DNA of 64,000 bases, taken from assembly GCA_905182305.1 (NCBI GenBank), contig CAJJBB010000003.1:1-64000 (forward strand), given 5' to 3'. The first letter of the stretch is position 1. Each line of letters begins with the position of its first letter. This stretch comes from Flavobacteria bacterium MS024-2A. GTDB lineage: Bacteria; Bacteroidota; Bacteroidia; Flavobacteriales; Flavobacteriaceae. Positions 35,342 through 44,814 of this stretch are shown here, piece after piece. The notes beneath the pieces were generated by a model. That model worked only from the letters and a program-made list of their open reading frames with translations. It did no database searches and was not told the DNA's origin. Position numbers and translations under genes: made by a program.

Positions 35342-37098
35342 TCCTTCTCAGTTGCTATTGATTGAAGTGCTAATTCTTTGAGTTGACTTGCATCCAATTC
35401 AGCTGGAGCATCAATCATGATATCGCGACCACTATTATTTTTAGGAAAGGCAATAAAGTCTCTAATGGTTTCTTCGCCACCTAATATTGCAACCAATCGA
35501 TCTAATCCAAATGCTATTCCTCCATGTGGGGGAGCACCAAACTGAAAGGCATCCATCAAAAAGCCAAACTGAGCTTGGGCTTCTTCTTTAGAAAAGCCCA
35601 ATAAATCAAACATCTGTGATTGTAGTAATTGATCATGAATTCTAATGGATCCTCCACCAATTTCATTTCCATTTAATACCAAATCATAGGCATTGGCTTT
35701 CACTGATCCCGGATCAGTTTTTAATAAGTTCAGTTGCTCTGGTTTAGGCGCTGTAAAAGGATGATGCATCGCATGATAGCGATTACCTTCTTCATCCCAT
35801 TCTAACAATGGAAAATCTATCACCCATAGTGGAGAAAATTCTTCAGGATTCCTTAGTCCTAGTCTTTCTGCTAATTCCATTCTTAAGGCGCTTAATTGAG
35901 TTCGGGTTGTTTGTGTTTCACCAGAAAGGACTAAAATTAAATCTCCGGGCATAGCACTACAGCAGGAAGCCCATGCACTTAAATCTTTTTCAGTAAAGAA
36001 TTTATCTACAGAAGATTTATAACTCCCATCGACATTACACTTTACCCAAACCAAACCTTTTGCACCAATTTGAGGTCGTTTTACCCAATCAATTAATGCA
36101 TCTATTTCTTTTCTACTCATTTTAGCAGCCTCAGGCACTGCAATTCCTACCACGAGCTCCTGACTATCAAAAACTCCAAATCCTTTGCCTTGTGCTACAT
36201 TATTTAATTCATTAAAAGTCATTCCAAAACGAATATCTGGCTTGTCGTTTCCATAGGTTTTCATTGCCTGATCATAGGATATTCTTGGAAAGGGTTTGGG
36301 TTTAATTCCTTTAATACTATTTAAAAGATGTTGGGTTAAGCCTTCAAATTGATTTAAAATATCTTCCTGTTCTACAAAAGTCATTTCACAGTCAATTTGA
36401 GTGAATTCTGGTTGACGGTCTGCTCTTAAATCTTCATCGCGAAAACACCTAACAATTTGAAAGTATTTATCCATTCCACCGACCATTAATAATTGTTTAA
36501 AGGTTTGTGGAGACTGGGGTAAAGCATAAAACTGGCCTTCATTCATACGGGAAGGGACAACAAAATCACGTGCTCCTTCCGGAGTAGATTTTATTAAATA
36601 AGGTGTTTCGACATCAATAAAACCATCTTGAGTCAAATAATTTCTTACTGCCATAGAAACTCTAGAACGAAAGATCAATTTTTCCTTAACAGTATTCCTT
36701 CGAATGTCTAAATAACGATACTGCATACGCAATTCCTCTCCTCCATCTGTATCATCTTCAATGGTAAAAGGAGGAGTTTTTGCTTGGTTGAGAACCGTTA
36801 ATTCTTCAACTAAAACTTCAATATCACCTGTGGCCAGATTTGGGTTTTTAGATTCCCGTTCAATTACGGTTCCTTTAACTTTAATAACAAATTCTCTTCC
36901 TAGACTTTGTGCTTTTTCAAAAACAGCTTTTGGAGTTCGTTTTTCATCGAAGATCAATTGAGTTATCCCATAACGATCTCTTAAATCAGTCCAAATGATA
37001 AAACCTTTATTTCTATTTTTTTGTACCCACCCCGAAAGGGTTACTGTACTTTTTAGATGTTCTATGGAGAGTTCTCCACAATGGTGTGTTCTGTACAT
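35338..37098 (-). CDS. aspS: Aspartate--tRNA ligase
   Basis: Class II aminoacyl-tRNA synthetase, 586 residues from ATG 37098 ([20 protein letters not shown]). N-terminal OB-fold anticodon domain ([20 protein letters not shown]), class II motif 2 ([20 protein letters not shown]), a bacterial insertion domain, and motif 3 ([16 protein letters not shown]). The upstream in-frame start at 37119 overlaps the promoter element and was rejected. Whether it is discriminating or also charges tRNA-Asn cannot be read here. Confidence 0.97.
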   Translation of the reverse strand: MYRTHHCGELSIEHLKSTVTLSGWVQKNRNKGFIIWTDLRDRYGITQLIFDEKRTPKAVFEKAQSLGREFVIKVKGTVIERESKNPNLATGDIEVLVEELTVLNQAKTPPFTIEDDTDGGEELRMQYRYLDIRRNTVKEKLIFRSRVSMAVRNYLTQDGFIDVETPYLIKSTPEGARDFVVPSRMNEGQFYALPQSPQTFKQLLMVGGMDKYFQIVRCFRDEDLRADRQPEFTQIDCEMTFVEQEDILNQFEGLTQHLLNSIKGIKPKPFPRISYDQAMKTYGNDKPDIRFGMTFNELNNVAQGKGFGVFDSQELVVGIAVPEAAKMSRKEIDALIDWVKRPQIGAKGLVWVKCNVDGSYKSSVDKFFTEKDLSAWASCCSAMPGDLILVLSGETQTTRTQLSALRMELAERLGLRNPEEFSPLWVIDFPLLEWDEEGNRYHAMHHPFTAPKPEQLNLLKTDPGSVKANAYDLVLNGNEIGGGSIRIHDQLLQSQMFDLLGFSKEEAQAQFGFLMDAFQFGAPPHGGIAFGLDRLVAILGGEETIRDFIAFPKNNSGRDIMIDAPAELDASQLKELALQSIATEKE

Positions 37099-37116
37099 GA
37101 TTTTCTTAATGTATGA

Positions 37117-37124
37117 CAAAAATA
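37117..37124 (-). promoter_or_regulatory. -7 promoter element (TATTTTTG) of aspS
   Basis: Minus-strand TATTTTTG, 18 bases before the aspS ATG. It overlaps the T run of the terminator of the upstream efflux operon. Confidence 0.5.
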
Positions 37125-37154
37125 AAAAATCCTAAGGCGTGAACCCTAGGATTT
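37121..37154 (-). terminator. Intrinsic terminator of the efflux operon
   Basis: AAATCCTAAGG (37127-37137) pairs with CCTAGGATTT (37145-37154) around a loop. The minus transcript ends in a T-rich run, nine bases after the RND gene stop. Confidence 0.75.
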
Positions 37155-37162
37155 CAATTTCT

Positions 37163-40100
37163 TTATAAAATCCTTTTGAACCAAAGTTTAATAGAGTACA
37201 CTATAGAAAATGTAGAAGGTACGATTACAAGGGTTAAAAAGGTCGCAAAAGTAAGTCCAAAAATTACCGTCCATGCTAGTGGCCCCCAAAAGATAACATT
37301 GTCTCCACCAATATAAATTTTTGGATCCCATTCAGAAAAAAGAGAGAAAAAGTCAATATTAAGTCCAATAGCCAAAGGAATAAGACCTAGTACGGTTGTG
37401 ATGGCAGTTAATATTACAGGGCGTAATCTTGCGGTTCCACCTTCAACAATAGCTTCAGTTGCTAAATTTTTAGCTAACATTTCGCCTTCAGCAAGTTTTT
37501 CTGAACTACTTTTTCGATCAATTAGAAGTTGAGTATAGTCCAAAAGAACAACACCATTATTTACAACAATTCCTGCCAAAGCAATTATACCCATCATGGT
37601 CATTAAAATAACAAAAGGCATTTGGAAAGCAATTAAGCCTAAAAAGACGCCTGTAAAACTTAAGAAAATAGAAAGTAATATGATAAGGGGTTTGGAAATA
37701 GAATTGAATTGAAAAACAAGTAGTAATAAAATTAATCCTAAGGCTGTTGCTAATGCATTAGACAAAAAAGTCATATTTTTTTCTTGTTCTTCAATTTCTC
37801 CAGAAAATTTAAAGCTGTCGCCGTCAGAAAGGGCATAATTTGTGAGGGCACCTTTCACCTGATCAACAACAGCATTTGCATTATATCCAGCAAGTACAGA
37901 GGAATAAAGGGTTACAACACGTGTTAGACTTCGGTGTTTAATCGCATTAAAACTATTTTTCTTTTCTTTTCTTATTAGGGCAGAAACTGGGATCTCTCTA
38001 ATTTTACCTGTAGCCTGATCTCTAAAAATAATGTTTTGATTGAACAATGCATTTTCATCATACCGGTTAGCGTTATTAAACCTTACATTAATATCATAAT
38101 CATCTCCATTGTTTTTATAAACGCCTGCTTTTGAACCAAACAATGAGGTACGAAGTAGTTGTCCAACTTGCGAAGCAGAAACGCCCAATTCTCCCGCTTT
38201 TTTTCGATCAATGTTTAATTCTAATCCTGGTTTGTTTTTATTTACGTTTATTTTAAGCTCTTCAACACCATCAACATTGATTCTATTTAGGTGTTCTTTC
38301 ATTTTTTCTGCCGTTTGAATAAGTCCTAAATAATTCTTACCAGTAATTTCAATAGTAATAGGATATCCTGCTGGCGGACCATTTGCATCTTTCTCAACAG
38401 AAATAGAAACTCCAGGGAATTTCCCAAGCAATTGTCTTTGAATATCTTTTCTTAAAGATTCACTTGAGGTCCCCTCTCTAAACTTAAACTCTTGCATTGT
38501 AAGTGAAATTTTCCCCTTATGCGGAAGTTCATTGGTATTTCCATTGTCTATTTGTGGATTTCCAGCTCCTTCTCCAACCTGAGCAACGAGAGATTCTACT
38601 AAAAGATTAAATCCATTTTTATTGTATTGAGAACGCTCTATAACAGAGAAGATCTCTTGTTCTATTTTCTGAGTAGTTTCATTAGTTTTGGCAATTGCTG
38701 TTCCTTCGGGATATTCAATAAAGACAAATATTTGTTTTGGTTGATTGTCTGGGAAAAATTCCACTTTAGGAGGGAAAATCCCCATTAATGCAAAAGAGGC
38801 AAACAGTAATAAAAACGTACCACCTAAGAAAAAATAAGGTTTAAAACCACTTAACGCATAGGTAAGAAAAATTCTGTACCCGTTTTCTAAACGTACTAAA
38901 AACGTATTTTGAAATATAGTAGCCCATTTTTTGATAAAAAATTTATAAAGCCAAAACAATAAAGGAATTAATATCATTAAGTTTCCAAAAACCCGAACCG
39001 AGGGTGATCCAAACAGGAGAATGATTCCAAGGCCCCCCATAAAAAAGGTAAGACGCCATAAACTTTTAAAACTTATTTCACGCTCATTTATTTCCATAAA
39101 TTGAGAAACTAGCATAGAGTTAAAGAAAATAGCAACAATTAACGAAGATCCCAACACTACCGATAAGGTAATGGGGAAGTAGATCATAAATTCTCCCATT
39201 AAACCTGGCCAAGCTCCAAGAGGAAGGAATGCCGCAATGGTAGTGGCAGTAGACACAATAATTGGAAATGCAATTTCACCAATTCCAGCTTTAGCAGCCG
39301 CAATACGAGACATTCCTTCTTTTTCCATAAGACGGTACACGTTTTCGACGACAACAATTCCATTGTCTACCAGCATTCCAAGGCCCATTACTAGTCCAAA
39401 AAGCACCATCGTATTTAGTGTATACCCTAAGGCAGACATAATCATAAAGGACATAAACATCGACATTGGAATGGCAAAACCAACAAATAATGCATTTCGA
39501 AAGCCTAAAAAGAACATAAGAACTAAGACTACTAAAATAACGCCAAAAATGATGCTGTTTACCAGTTCACTTACTTGGTTGAGGGTCATATTAGATTGAT
39601 CATTTGAAATCTTAATTTCAAGATCAGAAGGCAGACCTATTTTTTCTGGAATTGCTACCAATTCTTTTATTTGTTGTGATGCAATTACAAGGTTTTTACC
39701 CCCCCTTTTCACAACATCTAGAAGGATTGCTTTTTTTCCAAAAGAACGTGCAAATGAAGTTTTTTCTTTTTCCTTAAGGGAAATTTCTGCAAGATCGCCA
39801 AGGTAAACGGGACCATTATCTGTTTTAACCACAAAACTTTTTAGCGCTTCTGGGTCTTGAATTTCTCCGGTAAGGCGAATGGTTCTTCTCTGTCCACCGC
39901 TTACTATATTTCCGCTAGAGATAGTTGTATTCTCTCTCGAGATAGTACCTAATATATCATTAAAAGAAACCTTTGCAGCTGTCATCTTATAAATGTCCAC
40001 AGCTACTTCAACTTCAAACACTTGAATTCCTCTAATTTTCACTTCTTTGATTTGTGGCAATTGCTCAATTCTACCTTCTAGTCTTTCTGCATAAACCTTT

Positions 40101-40609
40101 AACTGCTCTATAGGGTAATCACCATTTAGACTAATATTTAAAATAGGTTGCAATTCAGAAAAGTCTAACTCAAAAATATTAGGTTCTATCTTAGCATTGT
40201 TAAAGACAGGCCAGTCTGCTCCGGAAGTAATTCCATCTACTAAATCTTTTACCTTTAGTTTGGCATCCTCAATTGAAATATTTTCATCAAATTCAATATC
40301 AATTATAGAAAAATCTTCGGAGGATGTAGATCTAATCTCAACTAAGTTAGGAACCCCTTTTAAGGCTTCCTCCAGCGGATCTGTAACTGTTCTTTCAATA
40401 TCTTCAGCTGTATTCCCTGGATAAATGGTGCTAACAAATATTTTAGTATCGTTGATTTCCGGGAATGATTCTCTGGGCATATTGAAATAAGAACTTATTC
40501 CTAAAATGAAAAAGATAGCCATAATCACATAGATTATAGTCCGGTGATCAATTGCCCAGGATGAAAAAAGAAATTCTTTTGTATTTGGTGTTTTCATTGA
40601 CTTTGCCAT
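37163..40609 (-). CDS. RND efflux transporter, inner-membrane permease
   Basis: Proton-driven efflux pump of the AcrB/CusA superfamily. 1148 residues, with about twelve membrane helices and two large periplasmic loops. Landmarks: WAIDHRTIIYVIMAIFF (TM1), VSTIYPGNTAEDIERTVTDP (porter domain), GLVMGLGMLVDNGIVVVENV (TM4, with the proton-relay Asp), and near the end GIIALAGIVVNNGVVLLDYT followed by RLRPVILTAITTVLGLIPLA. It is the last gene of tetR-tolC-hlyD-RND. The start overlaps the adaptor gene by one base. Metal or drug substrate cannot be told. The 1148-residue length exceeds typical AcrB (about 1050), mostly through extra sequence between the two halves. Confidence 0.95.
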   Translation of the reverse strand: MAKSMKTPNTKEFLFSSWAIDHRTIIYVIMAIFFILGISSYFNMPRESFPEINDTKIFVSTIYPGNTAEDIERTVTDPLEEALKGVPNLVEIRSTSSEDFSIIDIEFDENISIEDAKLKVKDLVDGITSGADWPVFNNAKIEPNIFELDFSELQPILNISLNGDYPIEQLKVYAERLEGRIEQLPQIKEVKIRGIQVFEVEVAVDIYKMTAAKVSFNDILGTISRENTTISSGNIVSGGQRRTIRLTGEIQDPEALKSFVVKTDNGPVYLGDLAEISLKEKEKTSFARSFGKKAILLDVVKRGGKNLVIASQQIKELVAIPEKIGLPSDLEIKISNDQSNMTLNQVSELVNSIIFGVILVVLVLMFFLGFRNALFVGFAIPMSMFMSFMIMSALGYTLNTMVLFGLVMGLGMLVDNGIVVVENVYRLMEKEGMSRIAAAKAGIGEIAFPIIVSTATTIAAFLPLGAWPGLMGEFMIYFPITLSVVLGSSLIVAIFFNSMLVSQFMEINEREISFKSLWRLTFFMGGLGIILLFGSPSVRVFGNLMILIPLLFWLYKFFIKKWATIFQNTFLVRLENGYRIFLTYALSGFKPYFFLGGTFLLLFASFALMGIFPPKVEFFPDNQPKQIFVFIEYPEGTAIAKTNETTQKIEQEIFSVIERSQYNKNGFNLLVESLVAQVGEGAGNPQIDNGNTNELPHKGKISLTMQEFKFREGTSSESLRKDIQRQLLGKFPGVSISVEKDANGPPAGYPITIEITGKNYLGLIQTAEKMKEHLNRINVDGVEELKINVNKNKPGLELNIDRKKAGELGVSASQVGQLLRTSLFGSKAGVYKNNGDDYDINVRFNNANRYDENALFNQNIIFRDQATGKIREIPVSALIRKEKKNSFNAIKHRSLTRVVTLYSSVLAGYNANAVVDQVKGALTNYALSDGDSFKFSGEIEEQEKNMTFLSNALATALGLILLLLVFQFNSISKPLIILLSIFLSFTGVFLGLIAFQMPFVILMTMMGIIALAGIVVNNGVVLLDYTQLLIDRKSSSEKLAEGEMLAKNLATEAIVEGGTARLRPVILTAITTVLGLIPLAIGLNIDFFSLFSEWDPKIYIGGDNVIFWGPLAWTVIFGLTFATFLTLVIVPSTFSIVYSIKLWFKRIL

Positions 40610-41781
40610 TATTGTTCAATTCTTTTTACTTTTTGCCCGGTAACTAAAAGACTAACTCCTTCATCTACAATTAAATCTTCTGTATTAAGTCCTTTAGTTA
40701 TTTCGACTAATTCATTTTTAGACATACCTAGAGTCACAAATCGTTGTTCCGTTATATATTCATTGTCTTGTTCTTGTCCTGTTAGGATAAATACAAAAGA
40801 ATCTCCCTTGGCATTTTCTCTAATCACTCTAAATGGAATCATTAAAGCTTCGGGATTTGAATAATCAACAATACTTATACGTGCATTTAAATTAGGCTTA
40901 ATCATTCCAGTTGGGTTTTTAATAGGGGCCTCTACTCTAAAAGTTCTGTTGTTTGGTTGGATAAAATTTCCGGTTTGACGCACAAGAGTATTTTGTGTTT
41001 CATTAAGCACAGGAATTGATACTTTAGCAAAACTCCCTTTTGTAATATTTGCTAAATAGTTTTCAGGAACATCAGATTCAACATACATATTATCAAGATT
41101 TACGATTCGCATTATAGGAGTCATTCCTGGGGTAAGTGCGGATCCCTTTCGGGCAATTATTTCATCAATAACTCCGCTAAAGGGAGCGTATATTCTAGTT
41201 TTAGAAAGTTGGTTGCGCATTTGAGCAACCTGTTTTTGTTGAGACTTAAATCGTGTTTTTGCCTCCAAATACATCATCTCTGAGCCAATTTTTTGATCCC
41301 ATAGGCGCTGGGTCCGCTCAAAAGTGGTTTTAACTAATTGTAGTTGAAGTTTCATTTGATCTAACTGATCTTGAAGCCCAGCATCGTCAATTACCGCCAA
41401 CAAGGTTCCTTTTTTAACTTCTTGACCTTCTTTTACTAAAATTTGATTTAACCGTCCTCCAAATTCAGGAAATAATTGAAGGTTTTGACGTGTTTTGATA
41501 TTGGCTTGAATTTCAATGGTATGATTGAAAATTTGAGATTTTATTTCAAGGGCAGTAACTAAGACTCTTTTTTGGCCGCCTGACATTTTTTCAAGCTTTT
41601 GATTTAAGGAGTCTAAAGCAAGTGTTAATTCTTTTATTTGTAGAGTATAGTTTGCTTTTTGGATTTGAAGTTCGTCTAAAGTACCCTTATTGACGGTAAT
41701 TGATGATACTGCTTTTTCTGTTTCCTGGCCACAGGCCATTAAAAGAAGTGAAAAGCTTAGAGATATAATGGTCTTTTTCAT
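40609..41781 (-). CDS. RND efflux periplasmic adaptor (HlyD family), lipoprotein
   Basis: 390 residues. Lipoprotein signal MKKTIISLSFSLLLMACGQE with Cys at 17. It bridges the RND pump and the TolC channel. A short coiled coil (about 30-65) precedes the lipoyl half-motif GGRLNQILVKEGQEVKKGTL. A helical hairpin follows, then the second lipoyl half IYAPFSGVIDEIIARKGSAL. The barrel domain has MRIVNLDNMYVESDVPENYL. It lies five bases after tolC and overlaps the RND gene by one base. Confidence 0.95.
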   Translation of the reverse strand: MKKTIISLSFSLLLMACGQETEKAVSSITVNKGTLDELQIQKANYTLQIKELTLALDSLNQKLEKMSGGQKRVLVTALEIKSQIFNHTIEIQANIKTRQNLQLFPEFGGRLNQILVKEGQEVKKGTLLAVIDDAGLQDQLDQMKLQLQLVKTTFERTQRLWDQKIGSEMMYLEAKTRFKSQQKQVAQMRNQLSKTRIYAPFSGVIDEIIARKGSALTPGMTPIMRIVNLDNMYVESDVPENYLANITKGSFAKVSIPVLNETQNTLVRQTGNFIQPNNRTFRVEAPIKNPTGMIKPNLNARISIVDYSNPEALMIPFRVIRENAKGDSFVFILTGQEQDNEYITEQRFVTLGMSKNELVEITKGLNTEDLIVDEGVSLLVTGQKVKRIEQ

Positions 41782-41786
41782 AATTT

Positions 41787-43130
41787 TTATTGTTGAGATG
41801 TGTTAAGAAGAGTCTCAAGGCCTATTTTTTTCTGCACAACACTTTGAATAGCTTTTATATAATTGTTTTGAGCACTATAAAGTTGAAGCTGAGCTTGGCG
41901 TAATTCAAAAGAACCAACCATGCCTTCAAAATATTTGATTTGGTTTTTGTCTTTAATTCGATTAGCTAACGCTAAATTTTCTTTAGCGGTAAAATAATTT
42001 TCTATTGCTAGCTTATATTTGTTTGAAGCAGCTTGAGTTTCAATAAAAATGCGCTCCTTAGTTTCTTTTAATAAAGATCTTGCCTGAGATACTGAAATTT
42101 TAGCCTTTTGAGAACTAGCGCGTCGCTTTAATGAGCTAAAAATAGGGACTTGTAATTGAACTCCAAATAGAGAGGCTCCAAACCATTTTTGATCAACATT
42201 TGTAAAAGTGAATGATTCACTATTTCCAGTATAATTTCCATTTAAAAAAGCTGATATCCTAGGAAGGCTTTTTGAACGTTCGTACCGATATAATAAGCTC
42301 TCTGAAAGTAAATTATTTTCAGCTATTTTAATATCAATATTATTTTCTGTTTTAAAATTTTCATCACTTATTTGGAATAAGTCTGGTGTTGTTAACACCT
42401 CAAGGCTGTCAGATAAAAATAAAGGTGAAGCAGTAGGGAAACCCAAAAGAAGTTTCAACATGTTAAGTGTAGTTCGCTCCATATTCTGAGCATAACGCAA
42501 TTGACTTTCAACACTAGAAAGCGTAAGACGAAGTTGCTCAACACTTTGTTCTTCATCAAAACCATTTTTAAAAAGCTGAATTAATTCGGTCAGGTTACTA
42601 TTTAAATTATCTCTATTTTTTTCTAAAAAGCCAACATTTGCTCTTACTAACAAAACAGAAAAATAACTGTTGACTATGTTTTTCCGAATTTCAAGGACTG
42701 TTTTCTCTAAAATGTTTTTTGAAGCATCAAGATAAACTTTAGTTGCTTCTATTCCAACAACATAGGAACCATCAAAAATTAATTGATTTAATGTTATCCC
42801 AGCTGACATAGTTTGAGGAGTTCCAAATTGAACTTCCGCAAATTCCCCATCATTACCACCAAAAAATTGAGCGGGTATTAGAGAAGTAGGTAACTCAATA
42901 AAGTTTTGGTAATCAGCTCTAGCGCTTAATTGAGGTAATCCTGTTGCTATGGTTTTCCATTTTTCTTTGTATGCCTTTTGGACCTCTAAGTTTGCATTAA
43001 TTATGTTTCGGTTGTTTTCCAACCCAAATTCAATGGCCTCCTCTAAGGTAACTGCTTCAGGAAAATCTTGAGCTTGCATGACACTTAGGCCAAAAAACAG
43101 GACTTGAAGAATGGTTATTTTTTTGATCAT
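41787..43130 (-). CDS. TolC family outer-membrane efflux protein
   Basis: 447 residues. Signal peptide MIKKITILQVLFFGLSVMQAQ. Two repeated outer-membrane efflux domains: the first has LEEAIEFGLENNRNIINANL and an internal QLIFDGSYVVG. The second has FGVQLQVPIFSSLKRRASSQ and AKISVSQARSLLKETK. Long alternating helices and the PIF segments are typical of TolC. The ATG overlaps the tetR stop (ATGA). Confidence 0.95.
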   Translation of the reverse strand: MIKKITILQVLFFGLSVMQAQDFPEAVTLEEAIEFGLENNRNIINANLEVQKAYKEKWKTIATGLPQLSARADYQNFIELPTSLIPAQFFGGNDGEFAEVQFGTPQTMSAGITLNQLIFDGSYVVGIEATKVYLDASKNILEKTVLEIRKNIVNSYFSVLLVRANVGFLEKNRDNLNSNLTELIQLFKNGFDEEQSVEQLRLTLSSVESQLRYAQNMERTTLNMLKLLLGFPTASPLFLSDSLEVLTTPDLFQISDENFKTENNIDIKIAENNLLSESLLYRYERSKSLPRISAFLNGNYTGNSESFTFTNVDQKWFGASLFGVQLQVPIFSSLKRRASSQKAKISVSQARSLLKETKERIFIETQAASNKYKLAIENYFTAKENLALANRIKDKNQIKYFEGMVGSFELRQAQLQLYSAQNNYIKAIQSVVQKKIGLETLLNTSQQ

Positions 43131-43733
43131 AAATTCATTTCTTTTTTATAAAATTCTAACTTTCTAATCCCCTCAATAGTGCATAATGCACGAAGGTGGT
43201 ATTCTGAAAAATTTAGAAGTAAATCTTCAATTTTATAGGTTTCGATTGGGAATAGCTCGATGTCTGTAATACCACGAATTCCATTAAAGAAAATCCTAAT
43301 TACAAAATCTACATTTATATCCTTTCTAAATAGTCCAGTTTGAATCCCTTCGTAAATACTATTTGAAAACAGCCCACTTAGTGCATTAAATTCTTTTTCT
43401 TTTAATTTTGAGTATAGTGAAGGGTAATATTTTTGTAGTTGGTATTGAGGAGATTTTTTTTCACTTGACAAATGATTTAAGTGCCTCTTTTTTTATTTGA
43501 TATAGCTCTATGATAGGGTCTTTAGATTGTTTTGATATAGTATTGATTCTTTTTATTATTCCATCCAAATGATTCAAAGCACTTTGCTCAACTAATTGAT
43601 CTTTTGTGGGAAAGTGAACGTAAATTGTTTTTTTTGAGACCCCCATGTGTTTGGCAATGTCATCCATGGTTACACTTTTAAACCCATATTGTAAAAAAAG
43701 CTGAATCGATTGATCCACAATCTTTTTTTTCAT
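43127..43733 (-). pseudogene. TetR family repressor of the efflux operon, one frameshift
   Basis: Transcriptional repressor of about 200 residues. Residues 1-50 form the helix-turn-helix: MKKKIVDQSIQLFLQYGFKS, VTMDDIAKHMGVSKKTIYVH, FPTKDQLVEQ. The N-terminal piece ends in ALKSFVK at a stop near 43461. The C-terminal piece resumes as EKKSPQYQLQKYYPSLYSKL in another frame. Removing one T near 43464-43468 joins them. If the indel is real, the repressor would lose its ligand-binding half and the pump would be derepressed. A sequence error is equally possible. An inverted repeat in the promoter is the likely operator. Confidence 0.85.
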
Positions 43734-43747
43734 TGCCTAATTTTTGG

Positions 43748-43787
43748 CAAATATATGAAAGGAAACTTTATAAACAAAAAAAGTTTC
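43748..43787 (-). promoter_or_regulatory. Promoter and TetR-type operator of the efflux operon
   Basis: On the minus strand TATATTTG (plus CAAATATA 43748-43755) with TTG 19 bases upstream (plus CAA 43775-43777). Between and around them lies the inverted repeat GAAACTTT (43762-43769) / AAAGTTTC (43780-43787), ten bases apart. It overlaps the -33 region, a classic place for a repressor site. Confidence 0.7.
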
Positions 43788-43842
43788 TTCCGTTTTTATA
43801 GCTTTAATATTCCGTTAAAATCATATTTTTAAAAAAAAAATA

Positions 43843-44814
43843 ATGGAATCACTTTCCAAATATCAAATATTGTTTAATGATTATCTTGAAACCAATAAGC
43901 AAAAGCCTTCACCTCATGGGCTTTATGCTCCCATAGAATATATATTAAGTTTGGGCGGAAAGCGATTACGTCCTTTATTAGCTCTTATGGCTACTGAAGC
44001 TTTTGGAAATAAGCCAGAAGAGGCATTACCCGCTGCTCTTTCTGTGGAGGTCTTTCACAACTTCACGTTAATACATGATGATATTATGGATCAAGCCCCC
44101 ATTAGAAGAGGCGCTCCTAGTGTACATAATAAATGGAATGAAAATACCGGAATTCTTTCAGGTGATGCAATGTTAATTCAAGCCTATCAGTGTTTAGAGC
44201 CATATCAAAATGATCTTTTTGTTAAACTGATCAAACATACTAGTAAAACGGCTTTAGAAGTTTGTGAAGGACAACAGTATGATATGGATTTTGAAACTCA
44301 AAAAGACGTTTCAATTTCTGCTTATCTAGAAATGATTCGACTTAAAACAGCTGTTTTAGTTGGTCATTCGTTAAAAATAGGTGCATGGATTGGGAATGCT
44401 TCCGATCAAGAGGCACAATTACTATATGATTTTGGTGTTTTATTAGGAATGGCATTTCAAATCCAAGATGATTATTTAGACGCTTTTGGTGATCCAAAAG
44501 ATTTTGGAAAACAAGTTGGAGGTGATATTCTTGAAAATAAAAAGACAATACTTTATCATGAAGTGATGAAAAGTGGAAATATTAAAGAAAAAAAAGAGCT
44601 TATTCAATGGTATGATACTACTGTAAAAAACAATCAAAAAGTAATAGCCGTAAAAGAGATATTTAAAAGTAGTGGCGCATCAATAGCCAGCCAAAAATTT
44701 GTTGCTTCTTATACGGAAGATGCATTTAAAAAACTCGAAAGCTTAATTATTTCTGAGCAAGGAAAAAAGCTGTTAATTGAGTTTGGTCAAAATTTGATGA
44801 ATCGAAAATTCTAA
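43843..44814 (+). CDS. Polyprenyl (geranylgeranyl/farnesyl) diphosphate synthase
   Basis: Trans-prenyl chain elongation enzyme, 323 residues. First aspartate-rich motif LIHDDIMDQAPIRRGAPSVH, second IQDDYLDAFGDPKDFGKQVG. Also GGKRLRPLLALMATEAFG and GDAMLIQAYQCL. In this context (lycopene cyclase directly downstream, on the other strand) it may supply geranylgeranyl diphosphate for carotenoids, but farnesyl diphosphate for quinones and cell wall is also possible. It converges on crtY with a four-base overlap. Confidence 0.92.
   Translation: MESLSKYQILFNDYLETNKQKPSPHGLYAPIEYILSLGGKRLRPLLALMATEAFGNKPEEALPAALSVEVFHNFTLIHDDIMDQAPIRRGAPSVHNKWNENTGILSGDAMLIQAYQCLEPYQNDLFVKLIKHTSKTALEVCEGQQYDMDFETQKDVSISAYLEMIRLKTAVLVGHSLKIGAWIGNASDQEAQLLYDFGVLLGMAFQIQDDYLDAFGDPKDFGKQVGGDILENKKTILYHEVMKSGNIKEKKELIQWYDTTVKNNQKVIAVKEIFKSSGASIASQKFVASYTEDAFKKLESLIISEQGKKLLIEFGQNLMNRKF

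Noticed and set aside
43748-43842. Shared regulation of the prenyl synthase by the TetR operator
   Set aside because: The inverted repeat lies close to the minus-strand promoter and 55 bases from the plus-strand ATG; no good plus-strand -7 element overlaps it, so only the efflux operon is assigned.
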